DNA of 64,000 bases from NCBI RefSeq assembly GCF_022346545.1, contig NZ_JAKRNU010000004.1, positions 186,001-250,000 of the forward strand, given 5' to 3'. Shown here piece after piece: positions 24,706 through 33,071 of this stretch. The position numbers were made by a program, and so were the translations under genes. This DNA comes from Sporosarcina sp. ACRSM. GTDB taxonomy: Bacteria > Bacillota > Bacilli > Bacillales_A > Planococcaceae. Under the pieces are notes generated by a model. That model searched no databases and was not told the DNA's origin. It saw only the letters and a program-made list of their open reading frames with translations. How positions within the stretch are numbered: the stretch's first letter is position 1; each line of letters starts with the position of its first letter.

Positions 24706-25662
24706 ATTCGAATCAATTGGAAGAAGATCCTGCTCCTTTTTATCGCGGTTTTCATCGTCAGCCAAGTTGCCGGCAGCTTCTTTTTTTATGGGTTGGCGGT
24801 CAAACGCGGCCCGAAAGACTTCTTGCAGAATAACGCTGATTTAGAAGTGTCGGATCAGTCGATGGAGCTGTATTTGAACGGGGATTGGATCGAGTGGGTA
24901 AAGGATCAGCCCTTTGAGCGCCTTACATTAACATCACGCGATGGACTGAAACTGTCCGGTTACTATTTGCCTGCCTCACAGCCGACCGATAAATTGGTCA
25001 TCCTGACACATGGCTATTTAGGGAATGGCAAGCAAATGGGGCTATACGGACAGCATTATCATAATGAGTTAGGTTACAACATTTTCATGCCTGATGCACG
25101 GGGACATGGAAAAAGCGAGGGGAATTACTACGGTTTTGGCTGGCCGGATCGGCTTGACTTGATCGATTGGACATCATTATTGGTGAAGAAACTCGGAAAA
25201 GATACAAAAGTGGTTTATCACGGTTTATCAATGGGGGCGGCAACTGTCCTGATGGCTAGCGGGGAAGAAGATCTACCTTCGCAGGTGCAGGCCATCATTG
25301 CGGACAGTCCCTATCAGTCGGTTTACCAGTTGTTTACGTATCAAATGAATCGGATGTTTCATTTGCCGGCATTTCCGTTACTGGATAGCACGAGTTTGTT
25401 GACGAAAATCAGAGCCGGTTATTCCTTCAGGGAAGCTAGTGCAATGACAGAAGTGGAGAAGACGGATGTCCCGATCCTCTATATTCATGGGGAAGGTGAT
25501 ACATTCGTTCCGACGGAGATGGCGGAGGAGTTGTTTCAGCGAACCGCTAGTCATGCGGAACTCTTTCTTGTTCCCGATGCGAACCACGGTGAATCTTTTG
25601 CTGTAGCCGGTGACGCCTATCTGGAAAAAGTGGAACTTTTTCTTGATCGGATGATTGACTAG
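24706..25662 (+). CDS. Membrane-anchored alpha/beta hydrolase with a disturbed start
   Basis: A serine hydrolase of the YfhR/BAAT-like group: GYYLPAS, oxyanion region VILTHGYLGNGK, DARGHGKSEG, nucleophile elbow YHGLSMGAA, acid in ILYIHGEGDTFVP and histidine in DANHGESF. The frame is open upstream from 24691 and encodes a signal-anchor helix (KKILLLFIAVFIVSQVAGSF), but contains no ATG, GTG or TTG before the helix. The ATG at 24696, abutting AAAGGAG, is one base out of frame. I give ATT 24706, ten bases after GGAG, as the best in-frame initiation point. The first standard start, TTG 24793, lacks a ribosome site and would delete the anchor. A one-base insertion (GG for G at 24698-24699) would explain this. 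Confidence 0.72.
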   Translation: MRINWKKILLLFIAVFIVSQVAGSFFFYGLAVKRGPKDFLQNNADLEVSDQSMELYLNGDWIEWVKDQPFERLTLTSRDGLKLSGYYLPASQPTDKLVILTHGYLGNGKQMGLYGQHYHNELGYNIFMPDARGHGKSEGNYYGFGWPDRLDLIDWTSLLVKKLGKDTKVVYHGLSMGAATVLMASGEEDLPSQVQAIIADSPYQSVYQLFTYQMNRMFHLPAFPLLDSTSLLTKIRAGYSFREASAMTEVEKTDVPILYIHGEGDTFVPTEMAEELFQRTASHAELFLVPDANHGESFAVAGDAYLEKVELFLDRMID

Positions 25663-25709
25663 CGTTTATCAACAAACTGAGGAGGCAATCACAAAATGAT
25701 TGCCTCCTT

Positions 25710-26207
25710 TTATATTTCCCGTCCTAGCTGACTACCAATCTGTGTTCGCTGTAACCGTACAACGAGCACCAATCCTAAAATGGCGCCACTGACACTGGAG
25801 ACGAGAAAGGGAGGGACGAAAAAGAAAGCTGTGAATGCAGTTCCCATCAACAGTTTGGCATAGGGGACTGCGAGCAGGGAGGCGATGACGCCTGTTCCGA
25901 TGACTTCCCCGACAGCTGCCAACCATGTCTTTCTGAAATACTTATAGAAGACGCCCGCAAGAAAGGCACCGATCATCCCGCCTGGAAATGCGAGCAAAGA
26001 GCCTGTGCCTGTCAGGATGCGGACAAGCCCAGTTAAAAAAGCGATGATAACGGCCGGAACGGGCCCGAGCATGATGGCGGCGATGACATTGACGGCATGT
26101 TGAATCGGGTAGGCGCGTGCGATGCCGGCCGGAAAGTAAACAAATGTCGAGCCTGCAACCGCGATGGCGACGAACATAGTCATGATGACCATTTTTCGTG
26201 TGTTCAT
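25710..26207 (-). CDS. thiW: ThiW, thiazole-specific ECF transporter S component
   Basis: A 165-residue integral membrane protein with five or six helices. Typical ThiW features are FPAGIARAYPIQHAVNVIAA (about 26-45) and LLAFPGGMIGAFLAG. It binds the thiazole precursor (hydroxyethylthiazole) and works with the shared ECF energising module encoded elsewhere. It overlaps the stop of thiM by four bases (translational coupling) and shares its TPP riboswitch. Confidence 0.9.
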   Translation of the reverse strand: MNTRKMVIMTMFVAIAVAGSTFVYFPAGIARAYPIQHAVNVIAAIMLGPVPAVIIAFLTGLVRILTGTGSLLAFPGGMIGAFLAGVFYKYFRKTWLAAVGEVIGTGVIASLLAVPYAKLLMGTAFTAFFFVPPFLVSSVSGAILGLVLVVRLQRTQIGSQLGREI

Positions 26208-27022
26208 GACAATGTCATTCCCTTGCCATTCCCTTGTGGTTGCCGAATGAACTGCCGATCTTGGATGACATCTTCCTCCAATGTATAAAGGGCATTCAAG
26301 AAATAGGTTTTAAAATCACCCGGACCTGAAGCGTGCTCCGCGGCTTTTTCCCCGGCTTTCTTGTAAAACGCCAATGCAGTGGTCACGGCGTTGAATGGCT
26401 CATCCTCCGCCACGGCTAAGAAAGCTCCCGCAACGGCGCTGAGGAGACAGCCTGCACCTGTCAAATGTGACATAAGCGGATGCCCGCCTGTCACGCAACT
26501 CGTTCCATGCCGATCCGCCACAATATCCCAAGGACCGGTGACTGCAACGACACAGTTATACATGTGAGCAATTTCCTCTGCAAGGGCGGTAATATCCGCT
26601 TCACCATCCCCTGCATCAACCCCTTTGAAACGCCAGTCGACTCCAGCGATAGCAGCTAGCTCCCCTGCGTTGCAACGGATGAGCGCCACATCCACTTCCC
26701 TCAAAATCCTCAAAACGGCCTCTTTCCGGAAAGCGGTTGCACCCGCGCCGACTGGATCTAGGACGACAGGAACCCCTTGTTGATTGGCGCTTTTCCCTGC
26801 CAAGAGCATCGATGTTACCGTGTCCTTTTTCAATGTTCCGGTATTCAACACGGTACAAGAGGAGGCGGCGGCGATTTCGGCAGCTTCTTCTATCGCATCT
26901 GCCATGACGGGAGAAGCCCCGAGAGCCAGCAAGCCGTTCGCTTGGAAATTGGCGACGACGATATTCGTTATACAATGAATTAGCGGGCGTTCTTCACGCA
27001 GTTTCTGTATCAAAGTTGTCAT
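26204..27022 (-). CDS. thiM: Hydroxyethylthiazole kinase
   Basis: Phosphorylates hydroxyethylthiazole for thiamine salvage. ThiM hallmarks are PLIHCITNIVVANFQANGLL (about 14-33), the anion-hole region VVLDPVGAGAT and the catalytic GAGCLLSAVAGAF in the ribokinase-like fold (about residues 195-207). At 272 residues it is full length. With the downstream thiW it forms a salvage operon controlled by the TPP riboswitch at 27266-27354. The phosphorylated product feeds ThiE encoded at 35933-36592. Confidence 0.95.
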   Translation of the reverse strand: MTTLIQKLREERPLIHCITNIVVANFQANGLLALGASPVMADAIEEAAEIAAASSCTVLNTGTLKKDTVTSMLLAGKSANQQGVPVVLDPVGAGATAFRKEAVLRILREVDVALIRCNAGELAAIAGVDWRFKGVDAGDGEADITALAEEIAHMYNCVVAVTGPWDIVADRHGTSCVTGGHPLMSHLTGAGCLLSAVAGAFLAVAEDEPFNAVTTALAFYKKAGEKAAEHASGPGDFKTYFLNALYTLEEDVIQDRQFIRQPQGNGKGMTLS

Positions 27023-27210
27023 AGTTTATCCTCCCTTAGATTTTATCTGGTTCTAAAGTCTTGTAATGCAAGCAATTCGACAAAAAGGCAAGCAAATCCT
27101 TCGCATCAGCAATCAAAACCTTCACGAGTGCAAGCAAACAACCCGCGAACATAAGCAAATAGGGCAGGGTGCAAGTCGATGTACAGCCCCATGACTGGCA
27201 GGTGCATATG

Positions 27211-27246
27211 AAAAAGCCGCTCCTCATCGCAGATTTGGAAGCGGCT
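27211..27246 (-). terminator. Intrinsic terminator of the thiM TPP riboswitch
   Basis: On the minus strand AGCCGCTTCC pairs with GGAGCGGCT, followed by TTTTTCAT. It lies just after the aptamer and is probably the ligand-dependent OFF switch. The remaining leader to thiM (27023-27210) holds no other element I can support. Confidence 0.8.
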
Positions 27247-27265
27247 GTACGAATTGTTTAAGCGT

Positions 27266-27354
27266 TTCCACTTCCCTACGCTGGTTTGACCCAGATCAGG
27301 TTCCAAGGGTCCGCATAAATGCATCTCAGCCTCTCATAAGACTCCCCTAGCGGT
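27266..27354 (-). ncRNA. TPP riboswitch upstream of thiM-thiW
   Basis: The minus strand carries the conserved THI box: CTAGGGGAG, then GAGGCTGAGATGC, GGACCCTTGGAACCTGATC and GCGTAGGGAAGTGG, in the right order and spacing. Binding of thiamine pyrophosphate should allow the terminator at 27211-27246 and stop thiM-thiW expression. Confidence 0.95.
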
Positions 27355-27467
27355 AGATTATTCTATTATAACTTAACAATAACACAATATGACGAACGGC
27401 TCAACGTGCGCAAAGGGAGAAGGAAAAAACTCCTGCAATTGCCATAATGCATCGTTATAAATGCCTA

Positions 27468-27890
27468 TTAGAGATCCAATTCTTCCTTGCCATTCAAAAT
27501 CAATTTAAACGTGACGTCCGCTTTTAACGAGTCGGAGACGGAACAGTATTTCTCTTTTCCAAGCCGAATAGCCCGCCAGATTTTATGGCTGTCGATGTCG
27601 CCATCGATGACAAAAGTCACTTCGACGGCCGTAAAGCCTTTCGGAGGTTCTTCTTTTCGCGTGCCGTCTGTAATGATCTCAAGCTTCTTTATTTTATCGA
27701 GCTGGGCTTTTAAGAGCATTGTTACATCGATTCCGATGCAACCTGCCACCGCTCCGAGTAGCATTTCGGTAGGGGTTGCCCCTTTCCCTAAACCGCCATA
27801 TAGTTCTGTTGCATCCATATTGACATCATAGCCGGAATCGCCGACTGCGGTAAAGGCGCGCCCGCCTGTCCATGTTGTCGTTACTTTCAT
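27468..27890 (-). CDS. OsmC/YhfA-family thiol peroxidase-like protein
   Basis: A 140-residue OsmC-fold protein. The N-terminal strand TTTWTGGRAFTAVGDSGYDV and ATPTEMLLGAVAGCIGIDVTMLL (cysteine at about residue 54) are typical. The second OsmC cysteine is in KYCSVSDSLK (about 114). Such proteins reduce organic hydroperoxides using these cysteines; here the spacing is that of the OsmC/YhfA subgroup. It starts 17 bases after the AbgT carrier gene stop on the same strand and may be co-transcribed. Confidence 0.85.
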   Translation of the reverse strand: MKVTTTWTGGRAFTAVGDSGYDVNMDATELYGGLGKGATPTEMLLGAVAGCIGIDVTMLLKAQLDKIKKLEIITDGTRKEEPPKGFTAVEVTFVIDGDIDSHKIWRAIRLGKEKYCSVSDSLKADVTFKLILNGKEELDL

Positions 27891-27906
27891 TGTTAAACAC
27901 CCTTTC

Positions 27907-29445
27907 TTAATAATTCAAACTTGTCCCGGGACCGACCGGGATTCCGAACACATACCAGAGGATGAAGAAAATCGTCCATCCAAACAGAATGATGATGGAG
28001 TAGGGGAGCATAAGCGAAATCACTGTTCCTACACCGTTCTCCTTGCCATAGCGCTGCGCGAAGGCTACGACAAGGGGGAAGAAGGGCATTAGCGGCGAGA
28101 TGATGTTTGTTGATGAATCGCCAACCCGGTATGCCACTTGGGTCACTTCCGGTGAAATGCCCATCTGCATGAACATCGGGACGAAGACCGGTGCCATGAT
28201 TGCCCATTTCGCCGAATCCGCAGCGATGAACAAGTTAATGACTGTCGTAATGAAAATCAGGGCGACAAGTAGTGGTGCCCCATCTAGATGGATGGCTTGC
28301 AAGAAGGCTGCCCCTTGCACCGCGATAATCGTCCCCAAATTTGTATAGTTGAATAACGCCACGAATTGTGCTGCGAAAAAGATCAGCACGATGAACCCTG
28401 CCATTGTTTCCAATGAACCTGTCATCAAATTGGCGATATCTTTATCGTTTTTTACTGATTTTGTAACCAAACCATAAACAATACCTGGTATTAAAAAGAT
28501 TAACATCATGATGAAAATAATACTGCTCATAAAAGGCGATTTGATAATGCTACCGCCTTCACCTCGTAAGACTCCGTTTTCGGGAAGAACCAGAAGAGCG
28601 ATTGCGACGATCGTGATTAAAATAGAAAGGTTTGCCCATAAAAGTCCTTTCTTTTCTAGAGAAGAAATTTGGTTTTGATGTTCGACATCTCCAACGGGTA
28701 TATATTTCCCTAATTTGGGCTCGATCAGCTTATCCGTTACGAACGTTCCAATGATAACGATCAAGAAGGTGGAAGCAAACATGAAAAACCAGTTGCTGGT
28801 CGGATAGACGATATATCCGGCATCTAATATCCGTGCAGCTTCCGTTGTAATTCCGCTTAAGAGCGGGTCATTCGTCCCCAAAAACAGATTGGCGGAGTAT
28901 CCACCGGCCACCCCGGCAAACGCTGCAGACAATCCAGCCAACGGATGCCGTTTAAAACCTAAAAAGATGATGGCACCAAGCGGCACCAGTACGACATACC
29001 CGACAGAGGCAGCAACGTTGGACAGTACACCCATCAGCACCACAATAGGTGTGACGAATCTTCGCGGCGCCTTTGAGACAGTATTCGTCATTAAAGCACT
29101 GATATAGCCACTTTTCTCGGCAACACCCACTCCGAGCATCGCTACAAGTACTGGACCGAGGGCTACGAAAGAAGTGAAGTTAGACACAACGTTGGAAAAC
29201 ATGTAAGCAATGCCTTCGGGAACAAGCAAGCTGACTGCTTTAACCGTCAACATCTCCATCTGACCCGTTTCATGATTGACCCCTTCAAAGCTGACGCTCG
29301 TTCCTGTCAGATAAAAAATATGAGAGCAAGCAATGACAAGCAAAGTGAAGAGGATGAAAATTGTCACAGGATGCGGTAATTTATTTCCTTTTTCTTCGAT
29401 GAAGTTCAACAGTCGAATCGACTTTGAGCGTCTGGATGGATCCAT
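27907..29445 (-). CDS. AbgT-family transporter (p-aminobenzoyl-glutamate type)
   Basis: A 512-residue carrier with about 11-13 transmembrane helices. Family markers are KGNKLPHPVTIFILF-like N terminus, the hairpin regions GVAGGYSANLFLGTNDPLLSG and YRVGDSSTNIISPLMPFFPL, and the C-terminal amphipathic helices. AbgT members import p-aminobenzoyl-glutamate or export sulfonamides, driven by ion gradients. No abgAB-type hydrolase lies adjacent, although two M20 peptidases occur elsewhere in the window. The start ATG 29445 follows AAGGAGGGAC. Confidence 0.9.
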   Translation of the reverse strand: MDPSRRSKSIRLLNFIEEKGNKLPHPVTIFILFTLLVIACSHIFYLTGTSVSFEGVNHETGQMEMLTVKAVSLLVPEGIAYMFSNVVSNFTSFVALGPVLVAMLGVGVAEKSGYISALMTNTVSKAPRRFVTPIVVLMGVLSNVAASVGYVVLVPLGAIIFLGFKRHPLAGLSAAFAGVAGGYSANLFLGTNDPLLSGITTEAARILDAGYIVYPTSNWFFMFASTFLIVIIGTFVTDKLIEPKLGKYIPVGDVEHQNQISSLEKKGLLWANLSILITIVAIALLVLPENGVLRGEGGSIIKSPFMSSIIFIMMLIFLIPGIVYGLVTKSVKNDKDIANLMTGSLETMAGFIVLIFFAAQFVALFNYTNLGTIIAVQGAAFLQAIHLDGAPLLVALIFITTVINLFIAADSAKWAIMAPVFVPMFMQMGISPEVTQVAYRVGDSSTNIISPLMPFFPLVVAFAQRYGKENGVGTVISLMLPYSIIILFGWTIFFILWYVFGIPVGPGTSLNY

Positions 29446-29769
29446 CCTGTCCCTCCTTGTAAATAAGATCGTTCACAGTATAACATCTCGGTACGGATAG
29501 GACGCGTAAAATGGATTCGGCGCCAAGACGTAACCATTAAATAGGGAAGCGAATTGCCATCTATAGAAGGGGCGTCCGCTGTAGCTCAGTCTGAATGAAG
29601 ATGCATCAATATAAAGGGAACCGAATCCTAGGCGTTCGATGCCGGATTTTCTTCGATCTTCCCTATAGGATGCCCATTTTAGAGAGAGGCATGATCAGAA
29701 GGAGATGAAAAGATAGGGAGGAAGGAAAAGTCATGATTGCCTTCCCAAAAGAATTTTTGCTATCAAAAA

Positions 29770-29900
29770 TGATGTATACAAATGTAGTGGCGTTGTAAAC
29801 GTAATTGTATACAATTGTAAACAATTACGTTTACAAGTATACAAACAAGTACACATCCTTTATTTATATAAGTATACGTAAATGTGTACATGTTTACGCT
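29770..29900 (+). other. Candidate parC centromere/operator upstream of parM-like gene
   Basis: Four GTATAC motifs start at 29774, 29807, 29837 and 29872, spaced 33, 30 and 35 bases (about three helical turns). Most are followed by AA(A/T)TGTA-like sequence. A perfect 14-base inverted repeat (29795-29808 and 29821-29834) is centred on the second motif, and GTTTAC recurs at 29829 and 29892. This is what a ParR-binding iteron array with operator function looks like. The stretch 29446-29769 before it holds nothing I can assign. Confidence 0.7.
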
Positions 29901-30010
29901 CGCGCACACAACATTACAGTTGTGTTATAAATGAAGGGATAGTATTGATTTGTCTAGAAAACTCCAGTACCATTTTAGTGGAAAGAAAGATTAAGGGAAG
30001 GGTGATTGGA

Positions 30011-31192
30011 TTGACGGAATCTAGAATTGCAGCAATTGACGTAGGTAACGATTCATTGAAAGCTATTTTTGGAAAGTTGGAAACGGAACTCAATATCCCG
30101 AATGTGATTGCGCAGGATGTTGCAGATCGTCCGATTATCGGTATTGAAGAATTGGACAATCAAGACCCGACAGAAGGTATCCATATCCGTTTGCACTCTC
30201 CTACACTACATGACAACAATGCCATTTACCGTGTTGGGAAATTGGCGACAAAGAGCGGGAATTCTACGGAGTTGGATCCGGGAAGTAACAAATCTGAGGA
30301 AGATCAGACACTTGTAATGTTGTTTGCTGCATTAGCATTGGATGCAGCGCGTGAAGAAAACAAAAGTGTTTTTAAACGTAATAATAATGTAATTGAGGCG
30401 ACATATACGCTTGGGACGGGCCTTCCACTAAGAGAAGTGAAGGAAGGGAAGGATGTAGGCTATCGTTCCCAACTACTCGGTTCGGTTCACCAAGTCGAGT
30501 TTTTAGTGACTCCTAAATACCAAGGGTTGAAAGTGAATCTGAAATTCGATGAAGTGAAAGTGTATCCGGAAGGGTTCGCGGCATTTATCAATCTCGTAAT
30601 GGACAATCACTTGAATATCATCAATAAAGAGCTGATTGACAAACGGATTCTTATCCAAGATATCGGGGGATTGTCGACGGATGTGGCGGTTATTAAAAAC
30701 CGTAAAGTGGATGACGATAAGGCACAAGGCTTCAATTTAGGTGTTTCGGAGTCTCTGGACAAGATTCGCGAAGAGATTTACGCGCGCCATGGCGTTGAGC
30801 TAGATAGCCGTTCTGATGTGGTCGATATCATTACGAAGAAAAATGACCGCAATCATATTATGGTGCGGGGAAGCCGGACGAGCGTGCATGACATCGTCGA
30901 TCGGATCCTGTTAGACTTGGCGAAAAAGCAGTATCGTCACTTGCGCAACATTTGGCAAAGAAACTCACAAACGGAAATCTGCTATTTCATCGGTGGCGGT
31001 TCCATCGTATTGAAAGACTATTTGAAGACGTTGAATAACAGTTTGGATGGCTATAACATCGATTTCTTCGAGGATGAAAAAGAAAGCGTCTGGATGATGG
31101 CCAACGCGTATTACAAACTGATTTCCGATTTTGCCCGAAAAAACCAGCCGGCGAAGCCGAGGGAAGAAGAAAAGTTAGCGAAAACAAAATAG
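30011..31192 (+). CDS. parM: ParM/Alp-type actin-like segregation ATPase
   Basis: A 393-residue actin-fold ATPase that should polymerise to move DNA bound by ParR. Actin motifs are phosphate-1 IAAIDVGNDSLKAIFG (residues 5-20), phosphate-2 ILIQDIGGLSTDVAVI (about 215-230) and the adenosine motif YFIGGGSIVLKDY (about 330). The C terminus is lysine-rich. It belongs to the plasmid ParM/StbA family rather than MreB. I chose TTG 30011, with AAGGGTG before it; longer frames back to 29882 would run through the iterons. It sits in a chromosomal setting between abgT and a Cof phosphatase, followed after ten bases by a ParR-like gene. Confidence 0.88.
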   Translation: MTESRIAAIDVGNDSLKAIFGKLETELNIPNVIAQDVADRPIIGIEELDNQDPTEGIHIRLHSPTLHDNNAIYRVGKLATKSGNSTELDPGSNKSEEDQTLVMLFAALALDAAREENKSVFKRNNNVIEATYTLGTGLPLREVKEGKDVGYRSQLLGSVHQVEFLVTPKYQGLKVNLKFDEVKVYPEGFAAFINLVMDNHLNIINKELIDKRILIQDIGGLSTDVAVIKNRKVDDDKAQGFNLGVSESLDKIREEIYARHGVELDSRSDVVDIITKKNDRNHIMVRGSRTSVHDIVDRILLDLAKKQYRHLRNIWQRNSQTEICYFIGGGSIVLKDYLKTLNNSLDGYNIDFFEDEKESVWMMANAYYKLISDFARKNQPAKPREEEKLAKTK

Positions 31193-31202
31193 GTGATGAA
31201 CC

Positions 31203-31766
31203 ATGAGTGAAACTGGTTTGAAAAGGGGGCAGCCGATCACATTCCGGCTGCCTTCCGATACATCTGACCATACATTAAAGCAATTGCAGAAGCTAAAAGA
31301 AGTGGAAAGAAGGAATTTTTCCAGTAAAATCGCCCAGTTTGTCATTGAAGGGGTGAATGATTCCCTTATCAAGCAGCGGGAAGCCATTTCGATTCCATTA
31401 CCGAAAGGCTTAACGAAAGCCCAACGCGATTGGTTGAGGCATGAGCATTCCGAAGCGCTCTTAGGGAGCATCGTCTATCAGCTGATTGCTGATCCAGTCC
31501 GTACGGCGGCTCTCTATGCCTCATTGAACAGTAACGCTATCGATGCCGATGCAGCTCTGTATGTGCAGCATGAGACAACGGCTGCGTTAGATGAACCGGC
31601 AATACCGCAAATACCGGAAAATCCATTGCCGAGCAGTGTTGTCGATGATGGCGATGATTTGGATAATTTTGATTGGGATCAGGTGGCGATGACAGAAAGC
31701 GCGCCTGTTGAGGTGGAAGAAGAAACGGATCCTTTAGCGGATTTTCTCGCTCAAATGAATAAATGA
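31203..31766 (+). CDS. parR: ParR-like ribbon-helix-helix DNA-binding partner of the ParM-like protein
   Basis: A 187-residue protein with an N-terminal ribbon-helix-helix-like segment: basic strand QPITFRLPSDTS, then DHTLKQLQKLKEVERRNFSS and KIAQFVIEGV (residues 10-51). A central helical region (about 60-105) is followed by a strongly acidic, proline-containing C-terminal tail (about 120-187), the type of tail by which ParR contacts ParM filaments. It starts ten bases after the parM stop. It is expected to bind the iterons at 29770-29900 and repress the operon. Confidence 0.8.
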   Translation: MSETGLKRGQPITFRLPSDTSDHTLKQLQKLKEVERRNFSSKIAQFVIEGVNDSLIKQREAISIPLPKGLTKAQRDWLRHEHSEALLGSIVYQLIADPVRTAALYASLNSNAIDADAALYVQHETTAALDEPAIPQIPENPLPSSVVDDGDDLDNFDWDQVAMTESAPVEVEEETDPLADFLAQMNK

Positions 31767-31834
31767 AGCAGTGTCTGTGCAAAGAACTGTCGTGAAAGGT
31801 CAACTTTTGCGGGGGATTGCACAGACTTTTTTTG

Positions 31835-31920
31835 TTGATTAGGAAATTATAAAATCTCCTACTGTGGAAAAGTGATAACCTAGTGATTTCACGTCTAGGC
31901 GCCCTGCGTTTTTGTTCTTT
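31835..31920. repeat. Dispersed repeat D, short copy
   Basis: About 86 bases, nearly identical to the two ends of the element at 62673-62855: the first 70 bases match with a few substitutions and the last 20 match GCCCTGCG..TTTTGTTCTTT. The central ~100 bases of the other copy are absent. It begins two bases after the T-run downstream of parR. Confidence 0.85.
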
Positions 31921-31967
31921 AGACGGAAGAGCACGGCAGTGGCTATCTGTATGTCACTACCGTGCCG

Positions 31968-32747
31968 TTAATCAAGCAAGCCGACCATTTTTAAACCGTA
32001 TAAAATACCATCTTCGCTGACATTTGTTGTGATATATTTGGCTGCATTTTTTGCATCTTCATGTCCGTCTCCCATGGCGACGCTGTTCGCGATGGTTGTT
32101 AGCATTTCGACGTCGTTCAAGCCGTCACCGAATGCGTAAATGTTTTCTGGATGAATGCCCAATTTGTCTATAATTTGCTGAATGCCGATTGCTTTGGAGC
32201 CGCCGACAGGGACGACGTCGACCGCCAAAGGATGCCAGCGAACGAAATCGAATTCGGGAAATTGTTGTTCATATTCTTTTTCGACAGGATCTTTACAGAA
32301 TAACAAGGATTGGTACAGATCGTTATTTTCGTGATAGCCTGGATCGTAATTGGGAAAATAATCGATTTTCAAGGAATGAATACCGGCAGAGACGTGTTCG
32401 TGGTCGGGGGTATTGGCTTTCATATCCTCGTGATTCATGTAGACGACCGGATGCTCGCGCTCTACTGCAACTTCCGTTAAGCGGACAAGCGCGTCCTTAT
32501 TGAGCGCGTTTGTGTAAATAGGCTCGCCTTTGAAGACGACATATTGACCGTTATAGCTAACGAATGTGTCAATCTCTAATTCGTCCAATAGGTCATTGAA
32601 CATAAATGGTGCGCGTCCTGTGGCAATGGCCACGATATGACCTTTTTCCTTTAAGTCGAAAATCGCCTGTTTAGTAGAGGGTGGCAGATTTTTGTCGTGA
32701 TCGTATAACGTGCCATCTATATCGAAAAAAATGATTTTTTGAGTCAT
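31968..32747 (-). CDS. Cof-type HAD-IIB hydrolase
   Basis: A 259-residue HAD phosphatase. Motif I is FFDIDGTLYDHD with both catalytic aspartates (residues 9 and 11), motif II IVAIATGRAPF, and the C-terminal motif IV AFGDGLNDVEML (about 206-217). The C2B cap lies between (about 85-185), defining the Cof/YbiV subgroup that dephosphorylates sugar phosphates and cofactors such as FMN. The substrate is not predictable. The start ATG 32747 follows AAAGGAGGAT. Confidence 0.9.
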   Translation of the reverse strand: MTQKIIFFDIDGTLYDHDKNLPPSTKQAIFDLKEKGHIVAIATGRAPFMFNDLLDELEIDTFVSYNGQYVVFKGEPIYTNALNKDALVRLTEVAVEREHPVVYMNHEDMKANTPDHEHVSAGIHSLKIDYFPNYDPGYHENNDLYQSLLFCKDPVEKEYEQQFPEFDFVRWHPLAVDVVPVGGSKAIGIQQIIDKLGIHPENIYAFGDGLNDVEMLTTIANSVAMGDGHEDAKNAAKYITTNVSEDGILYGLKMVGLLD

Positions 32748-32797
32748 GGAATCCTCCTTTATGCTTTGCTTATTCTTTATTATAGCATGACATATTT

Positions 32798-32826
32798 TTG
32801 AGTTGGCTGCTTGCTTGTGGTATACT
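32798..32826 (+). promoter_or_regulatory. Sigma-A promoter of the ABC-F leader
   Basis: TTGAGT (32798-32803), a 17-base spacer, and TATACT (32821-32826). It lies 25 bases before the leader-peptide start. Confidence 0.75.
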
Positions 32827-32850
32827 TTCAGTAATTATCTTGAGGAAGGA

Positions 32851-32898
32851 ATGATGGGTGGACGATGGATAACTAATCTCTTGATTCCGAGAAATTAA
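32851..32898 (+). CDS. Leader peptide of the ABC-F attenuator (15 residues)
   Basis: A short open frame MMGGRWITNLLIPRN, preceded by TGAGGAAGGA, a good ribosome site. It lies in the 5' leader of the ABC-F gene, upstream of alternative hairpins. In known ABC-F antibiotic-resistance genes (vmlR, msr, lsa types) stalling on such a peptide prevents the terminator and turns on the gene. That role here is inferred from layout. Confidence 0.7.
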   Translation: MMGGRWITNLLIPRN

Positions 32899-32920
32899 AT
32901 TTTTCTTTACACGGAAAACA

Positions 32921-33046
32921 GGATTAGTCTGTCCATTTTTAAACCATTTCCTTCCTCTCTGCACGGGCAAGAGGTTTTTTAGGAGACTTTAAATTTGGCA
33001 ACAATAGGGCTAATCCTTCCGATACTACTTCGGAGGGATTTTTTTG
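32921..33046 (+). promoter_or_regulatory. Terminator/antiterminator switch before the ABC-F gene
   Basis: Terminator: AATCCTTCCGA (33012-33022) pairs with TCGGAGGGATT (33030-33040), followed by seven T. Antiterminator: GGATTAG (32921-32927) can instead pair with CTAATCC (33010-33016), which overlaps the left terminator arm, so the two folds exclude each other. Ribosome position on the leader peptide just upstream would choose between them. Confidence 0.75.
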
Positions 33047-33071
33047 TCCCTCCGTTTTTGGAGGAATGCAC

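Noticed and set aside
24793..24795. TTG as the start of the alpha/beta hydrolase
   Set aside because: No ribosome site upstream, and it would remove the hydrophobic anchor clearly encoded just before it in the same frame.
27036..27227. 63-codon open frame in the thiM leader, minus strand
   Set aside because: It overlaps the riboswitch terminator, its start would be inside the terminator stem, and the codon pattern is not convincing. Leader RNA is the simpler explanation.
29579..29590. TGTAGCTCAGT sequence resembling a tRNA D-arm
   Set aside because: No acceptor stem, anticodon arm or T-arm (GTTCGAATC) at the right spacing. Probably chance.
29882..30010. Upstream extension of the ParM-like protein by 43 residues
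   Set aside because: The extension runs through promoter and iteron DNA, has no ribosome site and precedes the actin fold start. TTG 30011 fits better.
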